Assembly (NCBI GenBank): GCA_002005505.1
Contig: MVGU01001402.1
Coordinates: 52,501-116,500, forward strand
DNA length: 64,000 bases
From: Botryococcus braunii
Taxonomy: Eukaryota; Chlorophyta; Trebouxiophyceae
Direction: 5' to 3'
How positions within the stretch are numbered: the first letter of the stretch is position 1; each line of letters begins with the position of its first letter. Under the pieces are notes generated by a model, which had not been told where the DNA came from, did no database searches, and saw only the letters and a list, made by a program, of their open reading frames with translations. Shown piece by piece: positions 1 to 24,318 of this stretch. A program made the translations under genes and the position numbers.

Positions 1-80
1 TCCCCAGGTCCCCCACCCAAAAACCCCGGTCAGGCCCGTGACGAAGGGAACGAACATGAGCCACTTGGTCAAAAATGAGG

Positions 81-655
81 GCATGGAGGTTTGAACAAGT
101 GAGTGCATGGAGGTCTGCACACATTAGTGCATGGAGATCTGCACACATTAGTGCATGGAGTTCTGCATGAATGAGGGCATGGAGCTCTGCACAAATCAGG
201 GCATGGAGGTCTGCACAAATGAGCGCATGGAGGTCTACCCAAATCAGGGCATGGAGGTCTGCACAAATGAGCGCATGGAGGTCTACCCAAATCAGGGCAT
301 GGAGGTCTGCACAATTCAGGGCATGGAGTTCTGCACAAATGAGCGCATGGAGGTGTGCACAAATGAGTACCTGGAGTTCTGCACAAATGAGTGATGGCGG
401 TCTGCACAAATGAGTGCGTGGAGGTCTGCACACATGAGGGCATGGAGATCTGCACAAATGAGGGCATGGAGTTCTGCACAAATGAGCGCATGGAGTTCTG
501 CACAAATGAGTGCATGGAGTTCTCTGCATAAATGTGGGCATGCGGTTCTGCACAAATGAGTGCATGGAGGTCTGCAAAAATAATCGCATGGAGTTCTCTG
601 CACAAATGAGGGCATGGAGGTCTGCACAAATGAGTGCATGAAGTTCTCTGCGCAC
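81..655. repeat. 24-bp minisatellite
   Basis: A 24-bp unit of the form gggcatggaggtctgcacaa plus four bases repeats more than 20 times with point changes. The unit is a multiple of three, so several frames on both strands stay open through it, which produces artificial ORFs of up to 222 codons. I see no splice context, signal peptide or domain that would make these real. Confidence 0.9.
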
Positions 656-1115
656 ATTCAATCTTAAACAGAAAAGGGACGCATGTCCTGACCGGCCCAC
701 GCAGGGGCCACCCCCGGGGACCCACCCACGCGGCCACCCAAGGCCCCCCGCCGGGCCCTCACCCAGGGGACAGTTGCGGCCCAGAAGAGGGGGCTGGCGG
801 CGGGACAGGTCCTGGGCCGGGCCGGCCTGAGCTGAAGATCTGGATATGCTCCAAGGCGGTCAGGATATGCTTCACTTCTATGCTTATCCTATCCTATTTT
901 ATCTTATCTTTTTCTCAACGTATCTTATAATGTGACCCTCACCGAAGACGAATCAGTAGGCACGCGGACTCGGAACCCCTGGGCCGGGGCGTATCCCCGA
1001 GTCGCCATCCTCACATGAAACCTGCACGAGCCGCGCAACTCAGGCATTGGTCGCATTGGACACCTCTTCGTCGCAAAATCCTGTGGGTTGGAAAGGGAAA
1101 GGAACACGCGAGCGT
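656..1115. other. GC-rich spacer, no gene recognised
   Basis: The first part is GC-rich and proline/glycine-like in translation (about 690-830). An AT-richer piece follows, with a short repeat of the type atcctatttt (880-930). No conserved coding signal was seen. Confidence 0.5.
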
Positions 1116-1240
<125 letters not shown>

Positions 1241-1400
1241 CAGGCATGCACACACGCATGCGCGCCCCACAGCCTGTCCCAAAAGGAATGTCTCAAAAAG
1301 AACGAGGCCTTGAACGCCACCTCTCCTGCCTGCCCTACCACAACTTCCCTGCAATGGTCCAGCTCAGGCTGAACATGTTAAGGAGCCTCAAGAACCTTAA

Positions 1401-1405
1401 TTACA
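1401..1405 (-). terminator. TGTAA poly(A) signal of the J-domain gene
   Basis: The minus strand reads TGTAA 29 nt after the TAG stop. UGUAA is the known polyadenylation signal of chlorophyte algae, and the same pentamer recurs at a fixed position in all LTRs of this window. By itself a pentamer is weak evidence. Confidence 0.5.
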
Positions 1406-1433
1406 TCCTTGACCTCATTGCCGAACATGCAAT

Positions 1434-2818
1434 CTACCGAATACAATACTGCGAGCTGAACATAAAAACGAACAACAGATGCCTGAGGGGAGCAGAGGAA
1501 ATGCCACAGGAGGCGCACATGAACTCGAAAAAGTCCATTGCATCTTCTTCCTCCCATTCAAACTCTTCTTCAGACGACTCTTCGTCTCTGGTCAGGCGTG
1601 TGTACGACGCAGAAATCTTCTGGAACATCTCCTTCGCCTCCTTATCCTTATTCTTGTCAGGGTGCCTGCATCCATCCTCTTAGGTAGACTCACACTCTTG
1701 CTTTTTCCCTTCTCTACTCTCGGATGAGTGCTTGTGTTTTCTTCCCTCTAAGATTCTTCGCCTTCGCCTAGAAACTGAATTCTTTCTTCTGCACAGGCTT
1801 AATAAACGTTCTTTGTTCACGTTTGGGTGCCTGCACCAAGCTCCCTCAAACACACTAAGGCTTAATTAATATTCAATGTTTCTATCAACATCAATTCCCT
1901 GATGGCTTGAATCCATGTTTGTGGTTCTTTTCTGGGCACCTATGTCTCTGTGATGAACTTGAATTCCCTATTTCTGTAACCTTATGAACAATCCGCTGGA
2001 TATACATGGTGCAAGATTATGTGAATTGTACCCCATACAATCATCTCAGACCTATAGCAGAGGCGGTGGTTCCCATAGGGATTCCAGAAAAAACATTCCC
2101 TGGCTCCCAAGTAAACAGGCCATTCAAGGAGTTTAGCATGTTGGCAAAAAAGTGGGGCTCCATCGCCTGTGACCTCGGCCTCTCAAATTCTCGTGAATTG
2201 TGGCTCATTTCCTGGTTGGCGTATGTTAAGCCTACACTACCATTGCACAATAAAACTGAGACCTCACGTGGAGACATACCATATCAGCGCTTGTTTCCTA
2301 TATGCCTGTTTTATAGTTGACATGTCAGAACCCTCCTGCATTTCCCAGCACGGAACTCGAGTGAAAATGGGTGCCAACTGATCAGTTCCTTGCTGCCCCG
2401 ACAAGATCACGGCAAGGAGCAACTGATATCGGCACTCGCGATGTGTATATACAGACAATTTTCAACAGTTTGAGGAATACAGAGAATAAATTGCTAAAAC
2501 AAAACTCTTTGCTAAGTAGAACAAAGTTGTCTCGGTTCCAACGTCTTGTGGATATATGAAGCAGAAAGCAGGTCTTTATCAAAGTACACAGAACCCCTAA
2601 CACCACTTTTCTGCAAGACCATTAGGAAAATCTTCGTCCACATACTCCGACTCTTGCATACCAATTACCATGTCATGCAACCCTGAGATCGATCCTTCAA
2701 TTGTACTCAAACTGATCTGGTGCGGAGGGGGTAATCCTAACACCACTCCCAGTCTTTAATATGTAATACTCACGTCGACTTCCAGGATCCTGTAGGCTTC
2801 TTCTCTGGTTATCCTCAT
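1434..2818 (-). CDS. Small J-domain (DnaJ-like) protein, three exons
   Basis: This is a co-chaperone of the DnaJ type, expected to stimulate Hsp70 ATPase through its J-domain. The exons on the minus strand are 2818-2774 (15 codons from ATG), 2335-2280 and 1665-1434. The donors are GAC before GTGAGT and TG before GTATGT, and both acceptors are CAG. The phases match. The joined product is about 110 residues. Helix I contains REEAYRILEVD, helix II contains IKQAYRKQALIW, and the invariant HPD is the start of HPDKNKDKEAKE. It is followed by FQKISASYTRL and an acidic stretch (EESSEEEFEWEEED). The HPD motif is formed right after an intron. A TGA lies in frame upstream of the start. TGTAA, the green-algal poly(A) signal, occurs 29 bases past the stop (1401-1405), so I take the third exon as terminal. 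An unspliced last intron at FFEFM (GTGCGC) remains possible. Confidence 0.82.
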
Positions 2819-4073
2819 TGCTGCTAAATTCCTACGGCCTCTGACTCTTCAGTTGCTACCTTTCCGACAGGCAAAGGCTCTTCTGCACTATGGTTCGTGC
2901 TGCAGCATTGCTGCCGTTTGGTGGCGATGAGTGGAGCCTACGTCTGGTGGGAAAGGGAGCGCAGCATCCCTAAACCTTTGCGGTAATCATGCTTGCCGGA
3001 GCATCCTAGGGCCAGGGCAGGAAGGATGGAAGGCCGAGTCATGCACACATTTACCCTGGACAACTGTTGCCGTTATGTAACCGAGTAATGCCATGTGGCT
3101 CTTATGAAGGAACGGATGCTCCTTCACAAGCCGTCCTGGAGAGATGCAGTTCTTCCATTACTTTTGCAATAGTGGTTCTTCACAACGGATGTTCTCAAAA
3201 AGCGCTTGGTTTGTCTTGTTTCGATTTATCCATCTGCAACGCGTATGCCCCTCTGGGTTGGACATATGTACATGTAACTCTTGCTTCTCCTCAACCACTT
3301 ACGTATTAATAACACCGCAATGGAGTGTCTTTCGTTCTCTTGGAAGTCAATAGACTACTATACGTGATCCACACAAATTTTAGAAGTCATTAGAGTGTTG
3401 ATAGATCTGAATAGAATATAAAACCCTAGGGCCTCATGTCAGCTTCTGGAAATGTTGCAACAATTGTAACCTTTCAACCTGTTTGGGCCACATGTACATG
3501 CACGTGTATATCATCTGACGTCACTGATTTTTGTTTTTGCGCATGCAAGCCCAAAAACGTCTTCCGGCCTGTCGACCTGATATCAGGATTGTAGGAGATG
3601 TAGGTGTGCTTCAGGGGGAGCTTTAGTAATAGAATTTTCATGTAGGTTCTCTACAGCTGGCACAGTAGTGTGCACACTATGAGTGATACGTTCTCGTCAA
3701 ACCGTAGGTATGTACCTACGGCTTGAGTAGAACGGCTGCTGCCGTACTATGAATGGAAATCCATTCTATATGTATGCCTAACTGTGTCCAACACTAACGT
3801 TATTGCCATATCATAATGTACACGCAACAAGATAAAATTGCCGCGTTACATAATATGGCTTGTATATGTACATGTATACAAGAAGTGAAGTTCCGAGCTA
3901 CAAAGGCCTGACATTTGGTTTCTTTCCGATTTTTATTCCGCTGATTTAATCCTGCATGTCATATTTACATGATTATGGCCATGATGACCCTCGAGGTGAG
4001 CTCAATCTTGCCAAAGAAATTTAATCCGTACAAAAGCCAGCCGACGCTGGATATATATACCGTCGCACGTACG
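2819..4073. other. Intergenic, no gene recognised
   Basis: This is upstream DNA of the J-domain gene. I find no open frame with domain-like sequence on either strand and no clear promoter element. A short copy of the MITE end (taccgtcgca) sits at 4058-4070 just before the first MITE. Confidence 0.5.
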
Positions 4074-4458
4074 TACCGTCGCAAAATATTGACCCACGAC
4101 GGTTTTGGGGGGTCAAAATTAAATTAATGAATAAACCGTCGGTTGAGGGGGGTCAATATTTTGCGACATTATTTTCTGGATTTTTTTCCAGCATACGGAT
4201 GCCTACGAGGTGCAGGAGAGTTCTCGAGACACTTTGACATCATATAAAAATTCAATGATGATCGTTTGGGCCAATTAAGTGTTATTCAGTGCTGATGTAG
4301 GTTAGGATATGAGGATATGAAGAATATTTTTAATTGTCTTGAGAGGGGGGGTCAATAATTTGCGCCATTATTTTTAGGATTATTTCTTATTTTTATTTAA
4401 TAAATCGGGTTTTTTGGGGGGTCAAAATAAAAATATGGGTCAATCTTTTGCGACGGTA
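4074..4458. mobile_element. MITE-like element, copy 1 (385 bp)
   Basis: The left end reads taccgtcgcaaaatattgac and the right end is its near-exact inverse (tcaatcttttgcgacggta). There is no coding capacity. Internal blocks rich in ggggggtca lie near both ends as sub-terminal inverted repeats. It is flanked by TA-rich DNA. TIRs plus TA flanks suggest a non-autonomous cut-and-paste DNA transposon with TA target preference (Tc1/mariner-like or similar); the superfamily is an inference. Confidence 0.75.
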
Positions 4459-4464
4459 CGGTAC

Positions 4465-4466
<2 letters not shown>

Positions 4467-4547
<81 letters not shown>
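4467..4547. repeat. (TA)n between the two MITE copies
   Basis: This is an uninterrupted TA tract of about 40 units lying exactly between two head-to-tail MITE copies. Confidence 0.95.
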
Positions 4548-4550
<3 letters not shown>

Positions 4551-4553
4551 CCG

Positions 4554-4937
4554 TACCGTCGCAAAATATTGACCCACGATGTTTTTGGGGGGTCAAAATT
4601 AAATTTTTGAATAAACCGCCGGTTGAGGGGGGTCAATATTTTGCGACATTATTTTCTGGAATTTTTTCCAGCATACGGACGCCTACGAGGTGTAGGAGAA
4701 TTCTCGAGACACTTTGACATCATATAAAAATTCGGTGATGAAGGTTTGGGCCAATTAAGTGTTATTCAGTGCTGATGTAGGTTAGGATATGAGGATATTA
4801 AGAATATTTTTAACTGTCTTGAGAGGGGGGTCAATAATTTGCGCCATTATTTTTAGGATTTTTTCTTATTTTTAATTAATAAACCGGGTTTTTTGGGGGG
4901 TCAAAATAAAAATATGGGTCAATCTTTTGCGACGGTA
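4554..4937. mobile_element. MITE-like element, copy 2 (384 bp)
   Basis: It is a direct copy of the element at 4074-4458 with scattered substitutions and one-base indels, and it has the same terminal inverted repeats. It is followed at once by a much longer TA tract. The two copies are in the same orientation, so this is either a tandem duplication or two insertions into one TA tract. Confidence 0.75.
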
Positions 4938-4940
4938 CGG

Positions 4941-5524
<584 letters not shown>

Positions 5525-5859
5525 TTTCCTAGGATCCTTGCGCCTGCCAATTAAACCAGATGTAACTTCTTATAGTTTAAAAAGTCATGTTGGGTATTGA
5601 GAGGAGATTGAGCTTGAAAAAAGAGGGAGAATACATGTTGTTTGGGGTGGCCAATATCCATGTCTTTACTTTTGCCATAACGGGATGCAATTCGATAAGT
5701 GTGGTGGCCAATCCAGTCTGAAAACAGTCTATAGATCTAGCTAGAAGAGGTCTATTTGCTGGCTGTACTCTTCACTGTCACCAGTGGCCACTCTCATTCA
5801 AATAAGTTCTGCATAGGTTCTCCATGAACACTCTCATTCATTCAAATAAGTTCTGCATG
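5525..5859. other. Unassigned spacer
   Basis: This is unique-looking sequence between the TA tract and the palindrome. A short direct repeat around ctctcattcaaataagttct occurs near 5790 and 5835. No gene is seen. Confidence 0.4.
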
Positions 5860-6045
5860 CATGTCATGATGGATCATAAGCACATATTTATGCCATAGTA
5901 TATTTTCCATGTTTATACGAATGTGCGCATGTGTTTAAACAGGAGAATATGCACATATCCTCCTGTTTAAAAACATGCGGACATTCGTATCAACATGGAA
6001 AACATGCTAGGGCATAAATATGTGCTTATGATCTATCATGACATG
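5860..6045. repeat. 186-bp near-perfect palindrome (foldback)
   Basis: Two arms of about 90 bp mirror each other. The left arm starts catgtcatgat and the right arm ends atcatgacatg. Internal matches include the inverse of cataagcacatatttatgcc and the inverse of ccatgtttatacgaatgt. The centre is near 5950 with almost no spacer. A non-autonomous foldback element or MITE is the simplest reading. Confidence 0.8.
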
Positions 6046-6694
6046 TGCGTAAACTGGCAAATATTTGCGTGCGTAAATGGTCCGTCTCACAAGTACCATG
6101 CTCGCTGACCATGTTGGTGACGCATCGTTGAGTCGTACGACTCCAAAAGCTTCCTTAAGGAGTAGCCCTCATTCGTCCCCAGATTGTTGTGCCTGCAAAG
6201 GAACCTCATCTCCCTCATACACATATCAGAAACCGCATGGCACTGTCAACTCCGCGGTCCATTTGCAGGGCACCTTTGTCGCCTGTTGATCTCTGCCTTT
6301 TCAGCGTCCATACCGTATATAGGATTTATATGGGCAGGCCACCTGTCGTAGAGTTAAGTAAGGGAATTGCAGTACGAAGGCGTCGTCCTCTCTTTCTTCA
6401 CCTCTTCCATACCAATTTTGCCCAAGATAATCGCATATCACTCCTTGTCTTTCTCAAACTTGCTCTCAGCATCAATTTCGTACACACATATTTCCAAGAG
6501 ATGTCCTAGACCGGATGTTTTAGCACACTTTTGCTGGAAAAGACATCTGATGGCACTGCAACTAAATGCCTACTCCAATACAATTGATATATTTTCATGA
6601 TTAGGCTTCGTCGACTTGAATGTGCAGAGGAAACGAGGGTACTTCCCTAGGAGAGTACACAACTGCAATCGTAATCGCATCTCTTGAGCCGCCA
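6046..6694. other. 3' flank of the 11-exon gene
   Basis: This lies between the palindrome and the stop codon at 6695. No second gene is recognised, and no TGTAA signal is evident within about 300 bases after the stop on the minus strand. Confidence 0.4.
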
Positions 6695-20215
<13,521 letters not shown>

Positions 20216-23200
20216 CCAAGGCCCTGGAGCATACCCCGCAATAGGTCCTAATCAAAAATTGAAAAAGTATAAAATGTGCATGACCCAGGACACGCATCCT
20301 GATCAGGTCCTCATGCTTGAGGTACACACGAGGTACATATGACCTCATGCATGAGGTCATATGCGTCCCGTCCCGACCATCTTCCTCGCGTCCTGAGCCA
20401 TGGCCAAGTGATTTATTGCTTGTCACCTGTCAATGCAGCTCTTCCTTCATCCTTTCTTATGTGACGCAAACCCCCCCCCCTTCTCCCCAGTGGCTGTCCT
20501 TTTGTCTTTCATGGGTACTGTAACGGCCTGCATGGGTAACTAAGGGCTGCTGTGGTTTGGAGATCCCTACAGCTGTCTTTGTGGTCCTCACACTTCCTGT
20601 CTTGCTGTACTACCCTCAGGGTGGGGGGGGGGGTGGGGGGGGTAGTGCTTCCCTGGTCTGCTATTTTCCTTGCTGCTTCTTCCCTGCCTTGCAGCATGTA
20701 CTGTCTTACAGCATGTAGTGCCTTACAGCATGTGCTGTCTTACAGCATGTGCTGTCTTACAGCATGTGCTGTCTTGCAGCATGTACCGCATTATAGCATG
20801 TACACTTTTACAGTACTTCAAGTACTCCAAAAGATGAAAGAAGATTCCAAATCTCCCTTTGTTGCGGTACTAGTGCTTCTCTGTCATACTGCGCTGCTTC
20901 CTTCAGTGCCCCTCTCCTAACGTTAATTGTACCCTTCAGACAGGGGTCCCCTTTCTGCCGGGGTATCGGGGGTACCCTACAGACAGGGGTCTTTCTTCAC
21001 GAGGTTTTATGCATATTCCCCCGGGACGCCTGTGGCCCATTTAAGGCCTTCCGTGCCATGTAGCTTGCTGGCAGCAGGTACCCTCCCCTTCAGCCAGCGC
21101 TTGACAAAGGGCCAAAAGGTTCGTTTTCTTTGTCATACGTGTGAATAGTACAAGGGATAGCCTTGGTTGGGTCAGGGGTTGATTGGAATACACAGTGCTG
21201 AATGAGGGCAGGGTTTGACTTCAGTGGAGGTGGAAAGTGCACCACCGTCGCATTGACATTACCACACCACAGAGAAGAGGACCTGCCACCTGCAGCAGGG
21301 GGCCTGGAAGGGGGGGGGGGGGGAGGGAAGGGGGGTCGTTCATCTGCAGGTGACCAGTGATCCCAACTATTCGTACCACGGAAATGGAGGCAGACTGTAA
21401 TAGCACCGGGAGGACTTGTCATTCAGATCTATGTACCAAGATGCGGTTCTAGTCATACACCAAGTTCCAAATAAAACCGAAAACCTCTGATAATTCTACG
21501 GCAAAAGTCTTATTTATTACTCAGTCCATCTAAAACGGCAGCTTTGAATGGTCACCGGCTGGCAACAGACATGGACCGGCTGACGACTTCGGTCGACATT
21601 CTCTAAGCCGAAGTGCTAACACATCCCCACTCTTCAAGTCCAAAGACAGTAATATGGTTAAATAGAAAAATTCAAATGAAATGCATAAATCCGAGAATCT
21701 AGTCCTGCAAGGAGCCTCGCAAGATGGCTCGTTGCTCCTGACATGGCACACCTGGTCGGGCGTAAAAATTGTAGATCTTCTTCCAAGCTTAGAGCATACT
21801 TACCATTCAATCAAGGAATCAGTATCACGAATTCAATGACAGATAAGATGGAGGTGTTTTTAGTTGTGAATGCGTTCCATGGACGGACGTGCTGACAGCT
21901 CGAATTTCCTTAGTTGCTGACAGCTCGAATTTCCTAAATTGAACGATCCCGCCTACCAGACCACTTCCGCTGCTCTCCGTCGCCTGTGCACATGTGCCTC
22001 TGCATACAGATGCCCCAAGACTTCCTCTCCCCGTGAAGACTGTATTTGGATGTAATTTTCCTTTCCTTTCCTCTCCCGGTGGGGACTGTAAGAACCCTTT
22101 TACGATTCCGCTTAGGATGTCATGAATCATACTGAGTAGTAGACACCAGCTGGTAGACGGCAAGGGATCCCACGTGATGAGATGATCTGTACCAGGTGTT
22201 CATTAGGGATGGTGGGAGATGAGTTTCATTTCCTGTGCATTTGCCCATTTGGTATAACACATTCGATCTCAGTTTAGCCACCTTTTCCACCCGCGAGTGC
22301 GATCAGTTACTCGCTTCATGTGGCAGCAAGACGGTGAAGGGGTTGCAAGGTTTAAACAAATTTGTGGTTAAGGCTTTAAAGGCCTACATGAATGCTTCAG
22401 GGACATCCAACTCTTAGTGGTGGATCTAGATTTTAGACAGTTATGTCGTCATCCCTTTAGCCATAATGGCTGGTCCTGGATGTAACATTTCCTTCCTTCT
22501 TTCCTTCCTTCCAGAAAAGGAACCGTACCTCCAAAAGATGGTGGAACCGTACTTTCACAATCTACCACAACCTACCATTTTTCCAGTTAATGGTGTTTGC
22601 CCCGTACCACTGGGATATCCACCCACACTTTTTTCTCTACCTCAATTTTCGCCTTTCAGCTTGGAAGCCTTCCAAGCTGAAACTAGGCCGTTCAAGAAGA
22701 CACGTACCCCCCCCCCCTTTTTTTCCATCGTCCTCACTCTCCTCTCTCCTCGGCCCAGGTGGCAGCAGGAGCGGCAGCAGAACATATAGCCCCTCCTTAA
22801 GGTCGGAGGCTAAAAAGATGTTAACCGTCTCATAGGAATGGGAGCCACGGCCCGATGTAACGTACGAAGTCTTTACGGAGGATTATTGCCCCAGCTGCGC
22901 CCGTAGGTGTCTCAATCAAGCAGTGCTTGCTGTTAATGTTGTGTTTGTGTTGTCTCCGCTACTCCTGCTGTGTTTAAGTGCAGGTAGCAGGTAGTCGTTG
23001 TTGTGGTGGGGTGGTTGGAAGGGCTGGTGCGTGGGAATCTGTTCGTAGCAGGGCCGTTCGCTGCAGGGTCCAGGTTTAGAAGGTGTGGAACTCGAGTCTT
23101 CATCAAAGCAAAGGCAATAATCGAGCGTTGGTAAGACACCCCTAGGAAGGATCAGTGGCGCACTAATTAAAGCAAAGTTCTATGCCCCAGAAAGGCACCA

Positions 23201-23287
23201 AACCAGGCCTACGCCAGAAAGCTTATGAGGGCGATGCAGAACGCAGACGACCTCATAAACGTGTGCAGTGTACACATGTGGGACTGT
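20216..23287. other. Upstream flank, no gene recognised
   Basis: This lies between the start of the secreted-protein gene and the retroelement cluster. It holds a 17-bp repeat of cttacagcatgtgctgt (about 20690-20815), two G runs (about 20620-20645 and 21308-21325) and a local duplication of tgctgacagctcgaatttcc (about 21890-21935). Open frames here show no domain, splice context or compositional support. A promoter for the minus-strand gene must lie at its left edge, but I see no clear TATA element. Confidence 0.4.
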
Positions 23288-23292
23288 AAACA

Positions 23293-23384
<92 letters not shown>

Positions 23385-23387
23385 AAC

Positions 23388-23422
<35 letters not shown>

Positions 23423-23461
23423 CACACACATACACACACGCACACACACACAGGTACACAC

Positions 23462-23542
<81 letters not shown>
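23288..23542. repeat. (CA)n microsatellite, left half of the E2 target
   Basis: CA tracts with CAAACA and CATGTGTA variants run up to the E2 insertion. The tract resumes at 44346 on the other side of E2, so E2 split one microsatellite. Confidence 0.95.
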
Positions 23543-23548
<6 letters not shown>

Positions 23549-23572
23549 GTTAGGTTATGGGCTTGGCGTATT

Positions 23573-24300
23573 TGTACAATTCTGGGCGTAATGTTCCCTG
23601 CATGTCCCGGCACGAGGGTGTTAAGCCCGGCGACACTCTTGTTGTGCGTAGAGAAACAAGCAGTGTCGTCTGTGAGTGAGGAGACTTGACTGGCAACAGT
23701 AAAGTAGCAAACACCCGAAGTGCTTTTGATGTCCCAATCAAGTGTTACAATGTTTATTGCTCTCTCTCGTCACTCGGCAACTCGAACTATCCTATCAACA
23801 ACGTTACTGATAGTCTGCATTACCAATGTCCGATGAGCTAAGCAATTACACCTTTCTATTGTACCTTATCTAGACCCTTCCTAAACCATTGTTCATGTTC
23901 ATATGATGTCTTGACAGCAGTTTACCTGCATGTCCCGGCACGAGGGTGTTAAGCCCGGCGACACTCTTGTTGTGCGTAGAGAAACAAGCAGTGTCGTCTG
24001 TGAGTGAGGAGACTTGACTGGCAACAGTAAAGTAGCAAACACCCGAAGTGCTTTTGATGTCCCAATCAAGTGCCTCAATCCTTCGAGCCAGGAGCATATA
24101 GCCTTTCGAGCAAACCGTGTCCGATTATCTAATCCTTTCTTATTAACGTGCAATTGGTCTAGATTGGTTCTGGCAGAACTCCTGGGTTCTGCCACTGATT
24201 ACTCATTCTACTAACTGCTCTCTCTGGTAATTGACGATGATCTGGCCACTATTACTCTTCTGAGGGAAAGGCACCAAAATGTTCTGTCACTATTATAACA
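23573..24300 (-). repeat. E1 3' LTR (728 bp)
   Basis: Identical plan to the 5' LTR: 148-bp repeats at 23597-23744 and 23925-24072, identical to each other by eye. TGTAA on the minus strand is at 23749-23745. In this copy no acceptor lies downstream within the element other than the repeat's own CAG, so the poly(A) signal should be used here. The expected cleavage site is within the first 10-25 nt of the repeat (about 23720-23740). Confidence 0.9.
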
Positions 24301-24318
24301 CTTCCCCTTGCCTTTTCC

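Noticed and set aside
69..737. 222-codon and other overlapping ORFs on both strands
   Set aside because: They result from a 24-bp tandem unit, which keeps several frames open. No domain, signal or splice context.
21530..22163. Possible old LTR fragment or gene upstream of the cluster
   Set aside because: AT-rich flank with a short duplication, but no TG/CA ends, primer site or coding similarity that I could support.
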